A stretch of 64,000 nucleotides of DNA from DAOTWA01 sp963702935 (GCA_963702935.1 OY969772.1:1674001-1738000); one strand, 5' to 3'; shown: positions 33,711 to 43,162, counted from the first letter of the stretch. Notes: generated by a model from the letters alone, not told the origin. A program made the numbers and translations.

Positions 33711-35063
33711 ATGAGCCAGGCTCTTCGGCAAGATCGCGCGCACCACAACCGCCGTCCTATCCTCGCGCGGATAGGATGCCTCTTCGTGTGCCTGGCGCTG
33801 GCCGCCTGCAACGCTTTCGCCCCGCCCAGCAGCCCCACGCCCACGTCCTCCCCGCGGCCGGCCACGCCCACTCCCCGGCCCACCCTGTCGCCCACCCCCA
33901 CCCTGACCTTCACTCCCGCCGGCCCGCTGCCGGTGTGGGGCACCTACCCCGCCCCCACGCTGACCCCCGCCACGCCCATTCCCTCACCCCTCTCCGGCCT
34001 GAACCTGCCCGACGAAGTCCAGATCGCCGTGCTGCTCGGCGCCGACCAGGAAGCCCCTTACATGGGCCGCACGGACGCCATCCTGCTGGTGCTGTACAAC
34101 CCGCGCCTGACCAAAGCCGCCCTGATCGCCGTGCCCGGCGAGCTTTTCGTATACATCCCCGGCTACACCATGCAGCGCATCAACGCCGCCTTCGCCGTCG
34201 GCGGCATCCGCCTGCTGGAGCAGACCCTCCAGTACAACCTCGGCTTGCGCCCCGAAAAATACGTGCTCGCCCACCCCTCGGATTTCGTCGACCTGGTGAA
34301 CGACCTGAACGGCCTCAATACTTCGGTGCTGGTGCCCATGCCGGACGCCTGCGGCGGCATCCCCGGCGGGATGGTGTTCATGGACGGCTCGACCGCCCTG
34401 TGCTACGCCACCACCGAAGACCCCACCAACGTGCTGGATCGCACTCGCCGCCAGCTCGAGCTGACCCGCGCCCTCTTCCTGCGCCTGGTCACCAACGGCA
34501 ACTTGATCCAGATCACCGATCTATACCAGAAGTACAGCCAGCGCATGTCGACCGATTTCCCCCTGTACGACCTGATTACCAACCTCTCCCTGGGGCTGAA
34601 GCTGGCCGACCCGGGGCGCATGGCCTATTTCCAGATCGGCGCGGAGCAGACCTCGCCCTGGCAGGTCAACACGCAAGCCACGGTGCTCCTGCCCAAGCGC
34701 TCCGAGCTGCAAACCCTGCTGCAGCAGGCCATCAATTCCGTGATGGCGCCCGCGCCGCTCTCGGATATCGTCAGCACGCTGGCGTACGAGCTGACCGTCT
34801 CGCCCACCCCCACCGAAACCTTCACCGCCACACCCACCCCCACGCGCACTTTTACCCCCAAGCCGACCCGCACGCGCACCTTCACTCCCACCTATACGCG
34901 CACGCCCACCGCGGCCTATACGTCTACCTTCACCCTCACCCCCAGTCAGACCCCCACCCCAACGTTATCCCCCGCGCCCTCGAACACTTCCCCGCCGACC
35001 CTCACCCCCTCCCCCAGTGAGACGCCTACAGAAACACCCACTCCTTCTCCCACCGGCAGTTGA
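33711..35063 (+). CDS. LCP-family lipoprotein lacking conserved arginines
   Basis: A 450-residue lipoprotein with a lipobox LAAC at about residue 33, a TP-rich linker, a LytR-CpsA-Psr (LCP) domain at about 95-330 and a long low-complexity TP tail (370-450). LCP proteins transfer glycopolymers from a lipid carrier to the cell wall. Recognisable here are GRTDAILLVLYNP, IAVPGELFVYIPGY, RINAAF and VLDRTRRQLEL. However, the usual SIPRD loop reads AVPGE and the usual VRxR loop reads YATTED, so two arginine positions that hold the pyrophosphate are missing. It may therefore bind without catalysing. Compare the orthodox LCP at 43163-44194. Confidence 0.82.
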   Translation: MSQALRQDRAHHNRRPILARIGCLFVCLALAACNAFAPPSSPTPTSSPRPATPTPRPTLSPTPTLTFTPAGPLPVWGTYPAPTLTPATPIPSPLSGLNLPDEVQIAVLLGADQEAPYMGRTDAILLVLYNPRLTKAALIAVPGELFVYIPGYTMQRINAAFAVGGIRLLEQTLQYNLGLRPEKYVLAHPSDFVDLVNDLNGLNTSVLVPMPDACGGIPGGMVFMDGSTALCYATTEDPTNVLDRTRRQLELTRALFLRLVTNGNLIQITDLYQKYSQRMSTDFPLYDLITNLSLGLKLADPGRMAYFQIGAEQTSPWQVNTQATVLLPKRSELQTLLQQAINSVMAPAPLSDIVSTLAYELTVSPTPTETFTATPTPTRTFTPKPTRTRTFTPTYTRTPTAAYTSTFTLTPSQTPTPTLSPAPSNTSPPTLTPSPSETPTETPTPSPTGS

Positions 35064-35095
35064 GCCGGATTCCGGAAAAGTACCAGGAGGTAGCC

Positions 35096-36259
35096 ATGTC
35101 TTATTCCTATCTCGTTTTAGGCTCAGGCCGCCAGGGCGTGGCGGCCGCCTACGACCTGGCGCGCTTCGGCGAGGCAGATCGCGTTACCCTGGCCGACTTC
35201 GACCTCGAGACGGCCCAGGCCGCCGCCGCGCGGGTCAATGCTCTCAGCGGCGCGAGCCTGGCCGAAGCCGCCCAACTGGACGTGAGTGACGCGCAGGTAG
35301 TACAGCGCGCTATGCGAGGCTACAGCGCCGTGCTCAGCGCCGTGCCCTATTACCACAACCTGGAGCTTACCCAGGCGGCCATCCAGGCCGGCGTCTCCTT
35401 CTGCGACCTGGGCGGCAACACCGAGATCGTGCGCCGCCAGCACGCCCTGGACGAGTCCGCCCGCCGGGCCGGCGTGCGCATCGTGCCGGACTGCGGCATG
35501 GGGCCGGGCATGGGCAACACCCTGGCCGTCTACGCCATGTCCCTGCTGGACGAGGCCCAGCACGTTTACATCTACGATGGGGGCTTGCCCCAGGAGCCCA
35601 AGGCGCCCTGGAACTACCAGGCGTCCTTCAGCCTCGAAGGGCTGGTAAACGAGTACAGTGGCAGCATGGCTGCCCTGCGCGACGGCCAGTTGGTGGATCT
35701 GCCCTGCTTTTCGGAGCCGGAAATAGTCAATATCCCCCCCTTGGGCCACCTGGAAGCCTTCGTGGCCGCCGGCGGCGCCTCCACGGCTCCCTGGAGCTTC
35801 CAGGGCAGGCTGCAAACTTACCTGCTCAAGATCCTGCGCTACCCCGGCACTTACGACCATCTGAAGGGCTTTTCCGACCTGGGGCTGTTCAGCGCCGCGC
35901 CGGTCAAGGCCGGTGGGGTAGAAATCGCCCCGCGCGACGTATTCATCGCCCTGTACGGGCCGCAGGTGCAGGCCGAAAGGATCAAGGATATCTGCCTGAT
36001 CCACGTGCGCGCCCTGGGCCACACCGGCGGAGCGCCGGCCCAGGCCTTCGTAGATCTGGTGGACCGCTACGATGAAGCTACCGGGTTCAGCGCCATGCAG
36101 CGCACCACCGGCTGGCACGCCTCGATCGTGGCCATCCTGCTGGCCAGGGGAGAGACGCCCCTGGGCGCGCAGCCCCTGGAGGCGGCCGTCCCCGGCGAGG
36201 TCTTCGTGCGCGAGGCGCGCCGGCGCGGCCTTTCGATCCAGGAGCACGTGATTGCCTGA
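35096..36259 (+). CDS. Saccharopine-dehydrogenase-like NAD(P)-dependent oxidoreductase
   Basis: A 387-residue enzyme of the saccharopine dehydrogenase / lysine 6-dehydrogenase family. The N-terminal Rossmann fold has LVLGSGRQGVAAAYDLARFG (residues 5-24) and later SAVLSAVPYYHNLELTQAAIQAG and DLGGNTEIVRRQ. The C-terminal half carries DCGMGPGMGNTLAVYA and the family's FSLEGLVNEYSG. ATG 35096 is chosen for AGGAGGT 5 bases upstream; the earlier frame opening has no such site. It overlaps the next gene by 8 bases, so the two form an operon. It probably acts on lysine or a related amino acid; the exact substrate is uncertain. Confidence 0.87.
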   Translation: MSYSYLVLGSGRQGVAAAYDLARFGEADRVTLADFDLETAQAAAARVNALSGASLAEAAQLDVSDAQVVQRAMRGYSAVLSAVPYYHNLELTQAAIQAGVSFCDLGGNTEIVRRQHALDESARRAGVRIVPDCGMGPGMGNTLAVYAMSLLDEAQHVYIYDGGLPQEPKAPWNYQASFSLEGLVNEYSGSMAALRDGQLVDLPCFSEPEIVNIPPLGHLEAFVAAGGASTAPWSFQGRLQTYLLKILRYPGTYDHLKGFSDLGLFSAAPVKAGGVEIAPRDVFIALYGPQVQAERIKDICLIHVRALGHTGGAPAQAFVDLVDRYDEATGFSAMQRTTGWHASIVAILLARGETPLGAQPLEAAVPGEVFVREARRRGLSIQEHVIA

Positions 36260-37274
36260 GCCGCCGGAAGCCGCCGCGACCGTCGCCCGGCTGGAAGCCG
36301 CCCTGGCGGCCCGCGCCGGCTTGTTCGACGAGGAGCACCTGGCCGCCTTGCGCCTGTTCAACGGCTTCTACGAGGGCTGCCCCGATCTGGCGGTGGACCT
36401 CTACGCGCGCACCCTGGTGCTGCACGATTACGCCGGCCCGCCCCAATCCTCGGGTGAGAGCATCGCCGCGGTAAGCGCCTTCCTGCGCAGCCGCCTGCCC
36501 TGGCTGCGGGCTGCCGTGCTCAAATCCCGGCAGGCCGAGGCGCCCCAGGCGCGCGCCGGCGTGCTGCTCTTCGGCCAGGAGCCCGACCGCCGCATCCGCG
36601 AGCATGGGGTGGAATACGCCGTCGATCTGCGCATGAACCGCGACGCCAGCTTTTACATCGATACCCGCGAGCTGCGCGCCTGGGCCTTGCACAACCTGGC
36701 CGGGCAGCGCGTACTGAATACCTTCGCTTACACCGGCAGCCTGGGGGTCGCTGCGCTGGCCGGCGGCGCCGGGCGCGTGGTGCAGATGGATCGCAGCCGC
36801 CGCTTCCTCGACCTGGCGCGCCGCTCTTACGCGCTCAACGGCTTTCCGCTGCACGAGGGCGATTTCCTGGTGGGCGACTTCTGGGCGCACGCCAGCCGCC
36901 TGCGCCGCTCTGGGGCGCTGTTCGACTGCGTCTTCCTCGACCCGCCCTTCTTCTCGGCGGGCGAGCAGGGCACAGTGGATTTAGAGCGCCAGGCCGGGCG
37001 CCTGATCAACAAGCTGCGCCCGCTGGTGAGCGACGGCGGCTGCCTGGTGGCCATCAACAACGCCCTGTACGTCAGCGGCGCGGATTACCTGGGCGTCCTC
37101 GAGCGCCTGTGCGCGGACGGCTACATGGCCGTCGAGGCGCTGCTGCCCGTCCCGGAGGATTTTACGGGCTACCCCCTCACGCGCGTCACGCCTCCGCCGG
37201 TGGACCCGGCGCCCTTCAATCACCCCACCAAGATCGCCGTGCTGCGCGTGCGCCGCAAGGACGCGCGCCGGTAA
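36252..37274 (+). CDS. RlmI-like class I SAM-dependent rRNA methyltransferase
   Basis: A 340-residue methyltransferase resembling RlmI/RlmK enzymes, which methylate cytosine in 23S rRNA. It begins at TTG 36252 inside the previous gene. An RNA-binding N-terminal half contains LRLFNGFYEGCPDLAVDLY and MNRDASFYIDTRELR. The catalytic fold has NTFAYTGSLGVAALAGGA at about 156-173, DLARRSYALNGF and the LDPPFFSAG motif at about 230-238. A paired repeat follows 8 bases after its stop. Confidence 0.85.
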   Translation: MPEPPEAAATVARLEAALAARAGLFDEEHLAALRLFNGFYEGCPDLAVDLYARTLVLHDYAGPPQSSGESIAAVSAFLRSRLPWLRAAVLKSRQAEAPQARAGVLLFGQEPDRRIREHGVEYAVDLRMNRDASFYIDTRELRAWALHNLAGQRVLNTFAYTGSLGVAALAGGAGRVVQMDRSRRFLDLARRSYALNGFPLHEGDFLVGDFWAHASRLRRSGALFDCVFLDPPFFSAGEQGTVDLERQAGRLINKLRPLVSDGGCLVAINNALYVSGADYLGVLERLCADGYMAVEALLPVPEDFTGYPLTRVTPPPVDPAPFNHPTKIAVLRVRRKDARR

Positions 37275-37281
37275 AAAAACC

Positions 37282-37360
37282 AAAACCTTGCGAAGGTTTG
37301 ACGGAAGGGCATGGATGTCTGTATAAAGCAAACAGCCCTTTACGCCCAACCTTCGCAAGG
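37282..37360. repeat. Paired AACCTTGCGAAGGTT repeat, copy 2
   Basis: AACCTTGCGAAGGTT (37282-37296) and AACCTTCGCAAGGTT (37346-37360) flank 49 bases between convergent genes. Confidence 0.85.
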
Positions 37361-37370
37361 TTGATAAAAG

Positions 37371-37402
37371 AATCCTCCGCGTCCTCTGCGTCTCCGGGGT
37401 GA
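37371..37402. repeat. CTCTGCG degenerate repeat
   Basis: TCCTCCGCGTCCTCTGCG then TCTCCGGGGTGAAT, the half-element of the family at 21987-22066. Confidence 0.6.
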
Positions 37403-37412
37403 ATGGAATCCC

Positions 37413-40196
37413 TTACCTGCTGGGCAGGCTCGGCACCCCCAATTCGTCGGCGCGCTGCACGATCGCCTTGCGCGTGTGCGCGTCCAGCTTGCGATAGACG
37501 TTCTTGACGTGCGTCTTGGCCGTATTCATGGAGATCATCAGCGACTCGGCGACTTCCTTGATGGAGTTCCCCGCCGCCAACAAACCGAGCACCTCTATCT
37601 CCCGGGGACTGAGCGGCTCTTGCAACGGCGAGATGGCCGTGACTCCCGGCCCGGCCTGCCAGACGGGCCGGTCAGGCGCGCCCTGGCCGCGCTCGAACGC
37701 GGCGATCAATTTTGTCAAATAATTGCGGCCGTCCATCTTCCCCGCGCCTTGTTCCTGCCAGGCGGAGAGCGTATCTACCAGCAGCGCCCGCATCGGCTCG
37801 CCTTCGTCCACGAAGACCTGCACGTACCCCTCCGGCTCGGCCAGCCGCACGGCCCGATCGATGGCCTCGAGCGCCGGCTCCCTGCGTTGGGCGGCTCGAT
37901 AAGCCAGGGATTGTAAGACCAGGGCCTCGAGGCGGCGCTCGCCCTGCCCGGCTTTCTCGGCGGCCCGCTCGAGGTCGCTCAAAATGGGGAGCGCCTCCTC
38001 CGGGCGGCCGTGAGCCAGGTACATGCGCGCCCGGGCCACCTGCTCCGGCAGGCCGGGCTTGGCTCCGGGGTGCGGCGCCACCTCCCCCTCCTCGATCCAG
38101 CTCTCCATCGGCTCGTCCCTTTCGAAGGCCAGCCGGATGCGCACCTGGATGTCGATGATCTCCGGCAGCGGGTTGGGGGTGGCGGCCATCATGTCGTGAT
38201 AGTTGTCCAGCACTTTCTCGAAGTAGAACCGCGCCCCGTCGAAATCGCGAACGCACAGGCAGTAGCGCACCAGCAGCACGCAGCGCAAGACGTACATGAT
38301 GCGGCCCGATGCGCTCAATTCCACCTGGTCGAAATTGCCCATCACGTCTTGTGCCAGGCGCCCGGCCGTCTCGAGGTCGTTCTGCTCGCGCGTGATGTCC
38401 ATCAGGCCGGTCTGAGCCAGGGCGATGGCCGCCACGTCCACCCCGGACTGGAGCGCGAAGTCCAGGGCCCGCTTGTACTCCTGCCTGGCGGCGTTCAGGC
38501 GCCCTTGCAGCTTGTAGATGCGCGCCAGCCGGCAGGTCGAATGCACGAACCCGAAGGGGAAATTCTGCTCGCTGGCGATCTCCCGCCCCTGTTGGAAGGC
38601 GTCCACCGCCGCGGGCAGGTCGCCAATCGCGTCGTAGGCTTCGGCCAGGGCGTGCAGCATCGACCCGGAAACATATTCGCCCTTTTTCGGCACCTCCTTC
38701 AGCAAGGCGGTGGCGTGGAGGATGCCCTGGGTGTAATCTCCCGACAGGCATTCGGCCGAGGCGCGTATCGCGCCGATCTCCCATCTCAGGGAGGCCTCTT
38801 CCTCAGCCGAGATCGCATTTCCTCGCGTTCCTGCGAGGGCCTGCTCGGCCATGCGCAGTTTCTGCTCCACCAGGTCCATCCGCCCAAGGAAGTAATTCGC
38901 CAGGGCGTAATAGATGCCCAGCCTGGGCCGCCTGTGGATCAGATCCTCCGAGATGCTGTCGATCCAATGCACCAGCCTGGCCACGTCGAAGTCGATGACC
39001 GCCTGCAAGGCGCAGGTCTCGATGATCTCCGCGGCTTTTTCGAGGTCCCCGATCGCCAGCGCGTGCGCGATGGCCTTGTCCGGGTAGCCGTGCTCGAGGA
39101 GCCAGGCGCAGGCCCTGGAATGCAGCCTGGGGAACGCATCGGGATCTCTGCGTTTCAACTGGAGGGCCAGGGCGTCGGCGAACAGCGGGTGATAGCGGTA
39201 CCAGGCGTGGCCATCGTCGAGGGGCGCGATGAACAATTTGGCCCGCTCGATCTTTGCCAGCATATCTTCACTGTCGTTGCGCTCCAGCAAGACGTCACAA
39301 AGCGGCGCCGAGAGCTCGGCCAGGATGGAGGTCTTCAGCAGAAAATTCTGGGTGCGCTCGTCCAGTTGGTTCAAGACCTCTTCGGTGAGATAATCCAGGA
39401 TTTCCCAGTGGTCGCCCAGGAAATGAGCGCCGACCGGCTGGCGGCCCTGGCGGCCTTTCAGGGAGAGAGCCGCCATCTGCAGGCCGGCGATCCAACCCTC
39501 GGTCGAATCGAGCAATTCGGCGGCCTGTTGCGCGTCTACGTCCAGCTTCATTACGTTGAAGAGAAAGGTCTTCGTTTCTTGCAGGGTAAACGCCAGGTCG
39601 CCGGCGGTGACTTCTATCAATCTCCTCTGGGCGCGTAAGCGGGACAAGGCCAGCGGCGGTGTAACCCGGCTGACCAGGATCAAATGCAGGTTGCGGGGCT
39701 GGTGATCGATGAGATAAGCCACGCCGCGCTGGACGTTTTCGTCCGTGATCGTCTGGTAATCGTCCAGGATCAGGCACACTTTGGAAGGAATCTGGGCGAT
39801 CTCGTTGAATAGCGGGATCAGGCGCGTGAAGTCCAGCGGATCGTACCCCTGCTGGAGCATATATTCGGACCTGAAATGCAACTGGGGGCAGGCTTTACGC
39901 ACAGCCGCCGTAACGTAAGACCAGAAGCGCAAGGGGGTATTGTCAAAAGAGTTGAGCGTCACCCAGGCACTGCGATACTCGGTGGCCGGCAAGGTGGACA
40001 ACCACTCGCCCAGCAGGGTGGTCTTTCCATATCCGGCGGGGGCGACGATGAGCGTTACCCGCTGCTCGATATCCTCGTGCAAGAGCGCCGTCAGGCGCTC
40101 GCGCCGCACAATGCGGAATCCCAACAAGGGGATTTCCAATTTAGTCACTAAAAGATCACCTACTCGGCGACCATCATCCCGGCTTCTCTTCGCCAT
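37413..40196 (-). CDS. MalT-type LuxR transcriptional activator (STAND ATPase)
   Basis: A 927-residue signal-integrating regulator. The N-terminal ATPase has Walker A APAGYGKTTL at about residues 53-62 and a Walker B-like LILDDYQTI at about 136. A winged-helix and a long TPR-like helical region make up the middle, where a small-molecule inducer would bind. A LuxR helix-turn-helix closes it (PLSPREIEVLGLLAAGNSIKEVA, ISMNTAKTHVKNVYRKL). ATG 40196 is chosen because GGGAGG lies just before it; the frame could start 6 codons earlier. It diverges from the cytochrome/flavoprotein genes at 40538-42888, which it may control. Confidence 0.92.
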   Translation of the reverse strand: MAKRSRDDGRRVGDLLVTKLEIPLLGFRIVRRERLTALLHEDIEQRVTLIVAPAGYGKTTLLGEWLSTLPATEYRSAWVTLNSFDNTPLRFWSYVTAAVRKACPQLHFRSEYMLQQGYDPLDFTRLIPLFNEIAQIPSKVCLILDDYQTITDENVQRGVAYLIDHQPRNLHLILVSRVTPPLALSRLRAQRRLIEVTAGDLAFTLQETKTFLFNVMKLDVDAQQAAELLDSTEGWIAGLQMAALSLKGRQGRQPVGAHFLGDHWEILDYLTEEVLNQLDERTQNFLLKTSILAELSAPLCDVLLERNDSEDMLAKIERAKLFIAPLDDGHAWYRYHPLFADALALQLKRRDPDAFPRLHSRACAWLLEHGYPDKAIAHALAIGDLEKAAEIIETCALQAVIDFDVARLVHWIDSISEDLIHRRPRLGIYYALANYFLGRMDLVEQKLRMAEQALAGTRGNAISAEEEASLRWEIGAIRASAECLSGDYTQGILHATALLKEVPKKGEYVSGSMLHALAEAYDAIGDLPAAVDAFQQGREIASEQNFPFGFVHSTCRLARIYKLQGRLNAARQEYKRALDFALQSGVDVAAIALAQTGLMDITREQNDLETAGRLAQDVMGNFDQVELSASGRIMYVLRCVLLVRYCLCVRDFDGARFYFEKVLDNYHDMMAATPNPLPEIIDIQVRIRLAFERDEPMESWIEEGEVAPHPGAKPGLPEQVARARMYLAHGRPEEALPILSDLERAAEKAGQGERRLEALVLQSLAYRAAQRREPALEAIDRAVRLAEPEGYVQVFVDEGEPMRALLVDTLSAWQEQGAGKMDGRNYLTKLIAAFERGQGAPDRPVWQAGPGVTAISPLQEPLSPREIEVLGLLAAGNSIKEVAESLMISMNTAKTHVKNVYRKLDAHTRKAIVQRADELGVPSLPSR

Positions 40197-40537
40197 CAGC
40201 CTCCCTCCATGCATACGGCAATGCGGCCTGAGACCCTAAAGATTTGGGATGGATGCCAGGACGGCAGAAAACCTATGTGACCCTTTAAGGCCCTCACCCG
40301 TAACATAGGGAAGTAATTTTCTTACAGGGCTCAAGACTTCGATTATGAGAATAAGATTTAATGCCCAGAGATATTATACCACGTGGCTTGTTACAAATTT
40401 CACCAAGGCGATCACCCCGCAATCACCAATAAAGGGTGATATTTGTACCAGGCCGGTTTCACTATACTCAGTAGATGTCACTCCCTGTTTTATTGTGGCC
40501 GTCTTCTCTTAAATATTCTCTCCGAGGGAAATTAACG
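40197..40537. other. Divergent promoter region of the MalT-type gene and the reductase genes
   Basis: Intergenic 341 bases, AT-richer than the surroundings, with the ATCACC box cluster at 40411-40440 and a TATACT at 40463-40468 that may be the -10 for the rightward genes. No gene is seen. Confidence 0.55.
40411..40440. promoter_or_regulatory. Candidate operator: three ATCACC boxes
   Basis: ATCACC at 40411-40416 and 40422-40427 as direct repeats and GGTGAT at 40435-40440 inverted; ATCACCC/GGGTGAT are 7-bp arms. It is about 100 bases upstream of the cytochrome start. MalT-type activators bind arrays of short boxes, so this is a plausible site, by inference. Confidence 0.4.
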
Positions 40538-41162
40538 ATGTTCAAGCGTAAACCCAAAGCCCAAAGACTCCCCGGAAGCTCCGCCTTCGAGCTCACCCGC
40601 GCCTAAAAAGCCCAACTGGCTGAAGATCAGCATCTACGCTAACGTGGCCGTGCTGGTCATCATCGTCATCGTAGCCGCCGGCGGGGTCGTCATCCACCAG
40701 TCCGATACCAACCCCTCCTTCTGCGCGACCTGCCACATCATGCAGACCAACGTGCAGTCTTACCTGACCAGCTCCAACCTGGATCACGTGCACGAGCAGG
40801 CCGGGGTGCAGTGCAAGGACTGCCACGACTATCCCCTCTCGGCCGAGATCAGCAGCGGATTCAATTACCTGATCGGCAACTACACCGTAGATGCGAACGG
40901 CGCTTTAGTGCAGCGCAAGTTCGACGACGCCATGTGCACCAAGTGCCACATCAGCGAGGAGCACGTGGCGCAGTTGACGGACTTCCTGTACCGCAACCCG
41001 CACGACAGCCACAACGGCTATCTGCCTTGCAGTACCTGCCACGTGTCGCACGGCGAGCAGATCGATTATTGCGCGCAATGCCACGACAACGGCGGGCAGC
41101 GCATGATCGGTGAGGAGATCACCCCGCGCGGCACGATCGGTGGGACGGCCGGCAGCAATTGA
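40538..41162 (+). CDS. NapC/NrfH-like pentaheme c-type cytochrome (frameshift near start)
   Basis: A membrane-anchored cytochrome of the NapC/NirT/NrfH type that passes electrons from the quinol pool to a periplasmic-side reductase. After repair it starts at ATG 40538 (GAGGGAA upstream), has a Pro/Ser-rich N-tail, one membrane helix (VAVLVIIVIVAAGGVVI) and five CxxCH sites: CATCH, CKDCH, CTKCH, CSTCH and CAQCH, one more than the usual four. The first heme is followed by IM as in the NrfH group. An extra C at about 40559-40562 splits the first seven codons from the rest. It is 106 bases from the flavoprotein gene and probably is its electron donor. Confidence 0.85.
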
Positions 41163-41274
41163 TCTGAAGCCGCTCCCTAATGGGAGCGCCTGGATGCTGC
41201 TTTTCACAGGAGTGTGCCACTGCACACCCTGATACTCCAATAACCGTCGTTTTATATAGAAAAGGAGAATGAGC

Positions 41275-42888
41275 ATGAGCACAGAAGAGAAAGAACCAAG
41301 AGGAATCAGCCGTCGAGATTTTCTGAAGGGAGCCTCCGTCGTCGCCGGAGGAGCGATTATCGTCGGCTGCAGCCCGAAAGTGGCCGCCACTCCCGCCGCG
41401 GGCCAGCAAGGAACCCAGGCGCCAGCGCTGGCCTCGTTCGAAACGCCGCCCGCTCCGATCGCCCAGGCGGACATCAAGGAGACGGTGGCTGCCGACGTGG
41501 TAGTGATCGGCGCGGGCGTCAGCGGGCTGATGGCCGCTCTCTCAGCGGCAGAGGCGGGCGCCAAGACCATCCTGATCGAGAAATCCGAGAAGTTCAACGC
41601 GCGCGGCGGGCACAACGCCGCCATCAACAGCAAGATCCAGCAAGAAGAAGGGCTGAAATACACTCCCGGCCAGGTGGTGCGCGACCTGACGCGCTGGTCT
41701 GGCAACAAATCCGACAGCGGCCTGGTGATGCTGTGGGCTCAGAATTGCAGCCCAACCATGGATTATCTCACCGACATGGCCGCCAAGTCGGACATCAAGG
41801 TGCTGCGCTGGGGCAACGACATCCCCACCGCCTACTACCCCGAGTACAAGACCGTGCACATGTTCGGCGCCATGGACCAGACCATCCTGGCCGGCATGCT
41901 CGAAAAGAACGCCAAGGACAAGGGCGCCGACATCCGCTACAGCACCCCCGCCGCACAGTTGGTGCGCCAGGATAAGGGGCGCGTGACGGGCGTGATCGCC
42001 AAGAACGCCAACGGCGACTACGTGCAGTTCAACGCCGCCAAAGCGGTCGTCCTGTGCACCGGCGATTATGCCCACGACGCCGAGATGGTCCAGCGCTATT
42101 GCCCCAAGGCGAACATCATCGACGTGAACGTCTACACTCCCGCGGTGAACACCGGCGACGGGCACAAGATGGGCATGTGGATCGGCGCGGCCATGCAGGA
42201 AGACGAGCCGCACACCCCCATGATCCACAACCTGGGCGGCGCGCCCTTCTCCGGCAACCCCTTCCTGCGGGTCAACCTGCTGGGAGCGCGCTACGAGAAC
42301 GAGGACGTGCCCATTCCTTACATGGCCAACGCCATCCAGCTCCAGCCAGAGCACAAGACCTGGACGATCTACAACTCGACCTTCGCGGACGATCTGCCCA
42401 AGATGGGCACCAGCTTCTCGCGCACCAACGCCATGAGCGACGCGGTGCAACAATCGATCGACACGGCCCTGAAGGACGGCAAGTCCCTGTTCCAGGCCAA
42501 TACCCTCGACGAGCTGGCGCAGAAGATGGGCGTGCCGGCGGACGCTTTCAAAGCCACCGTGGCGCGCTACAACGAGCTGGCCAAGAAGGGCTCGGATGAC
42601 GACTTCGGCAAGAGCCCCGAAATGATGACCCCCATCGATACGGCCCCCTTCTACGCGGCCTACAACCCGCTGGCCCTGCTGGTCGTGCTGGGCGGCCTGA
42701 AGGTGAACACCAACCTACAGGTGTTGGACACCGCTGGCACCGTCATTCCCGGGCTGTATGCCTCCGGCAACGTCTCGGGCGGCTTCTTCTCGAATGACTA
42801 CCCGGTGATCGTCCCCGGCCTCAGCCACAGCCGCGCGTGGACCTTCGGGCGCATCGCCGGCCAGAACGCCGCCGCAGAATCGGCCTGA
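41275..42888 (+). CDS. Tat-exported FAD-dependent reductase (fumarate-reductase-like flavoprotein)
   Basis: A 537-residue exported flavoprotein of the FAD-binding-2 (fumarate reductase/urocanate reductase/ketosteroid dehydrogenase) group. The N-terminus has a twin-arginine motif SRRDFLK and a possible lipid cysteine (VGC). The dinucleotide fold VVIGAGVSGLMAALSAAEAG lies at about residues 74-93, then the active loop ARGGHNAAIN, NTGDGHKMGMWIGA and a C-terminal FAD block PGLYASGNVSGGFFSNDY. The C-terminal block lacks the GGxRLGG text of true fumarate reductases, so the acceptor is unknown. ATG 41275 is chosen because AAGGAG is 7 bases upstream; another ATG lies 2 codons earlier. It likely receives electrons from the preceding cytochrome. 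Confidence 0.88.
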   Translation: MSTEEKEPRGISRRDFLKGASVVAGGAIIVGCSPKVAATPAAGQQGTQAPALASFETPPAPIAQADIKETVAADVVVIGAGVSGLMAALSAAEAGAKTILIEKSEKFNARGGHNAAINSKIQQEEGLKYTPGQVVRDLTRWSGNKSDSGLVMLWAQNCSPTMDYLTDMAAKSDIKVLRWGNDIPTAYYPEYKTVHMFGAMDQTILAGMLEKNAKDKGADIRYSTPAAQLVRQDKGRVTGVIAKNANGDYVQFNAAKAVVLCTGDYAHDAEMVQRYCPKANIIDVNVYTPAVNTGDGHKMGMWIGAAMQEDEPHTPMIHNLGGAPFSGNPFLRVNLLGARYENEDVPIPYMANAIQLQPEHKTWTIYNSTFADDLPKMGTSFSRTNAMSDAVQQSIDTALKDGKSLFQANTLDELAQKMGVPADAFKATVARYNELAKKGSDDDFGKSPEMMTPIDTAPFYAAYNPLALLVVLGGLKVNTNLQVLDTAGTVIPGLYASGNVSGGFFSNDYPVIVPGLSHSRAWTFGRIAGQNAAAESA

Positions 42889-42930
42889 TCCAGGTTCAAA
42901 GGCCCGCGTTCCCCTGATTGCGAGTCAAAA

Positions 42931-42964
42931 AACCTCTCCCCTCTTGCGCAAGGGGGGAGAGGTT
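42931..42964. terminator. Terminator hairpin after the flavoprotein gene
   Basis: AACCTCTCCCC pairs with GGGGAGAGGTT; an A run precedes it. It separates this operon from the convergent LCP gene. Confidence 0.75.
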
Positions 42965-42993
42965 CGCATTTAACGTCCGGGATAAGGATTTCT

Positions 42994-43083
42994 ACCACCA
43001 AGGCCACCAAGTGCACCAAGAAGAAACAAGAAATTAAGCCGAGAACCTCAAAACCCTTGGTGCCCTTGGTGTTCTTTGTGGTT
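42994..43083. repeat. Palindromic CCACCAAGG / CCTTGGTG repeat
   Basis: ACCACCAAGGCCACCAAG at the left pairs with CTTGGTGCCCTTGGTGT and TTTGTGGTT at the right. Same general family as 21987-22066. Confidence 0.7.
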
Positions 43084-43127
43084 CAGGTTTTTTTCTACCC
43101 TTCCCGAGCAAGGCTTATAAAAATTCT

Positions 43128-43153
43128 TAGCGCCTTTGCGCCTCTGCGTGAGA
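43128..43153. repeat. CTTTGCG/CTCTGCG degenerate repeat
   Basis: TAGCGCCTTTGCG then CCTCTGCGTGAGA, very close to the element at 8051-8079. Confidence 0.65.
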
Positions 43154-43162
43154 CGTCCTTCC

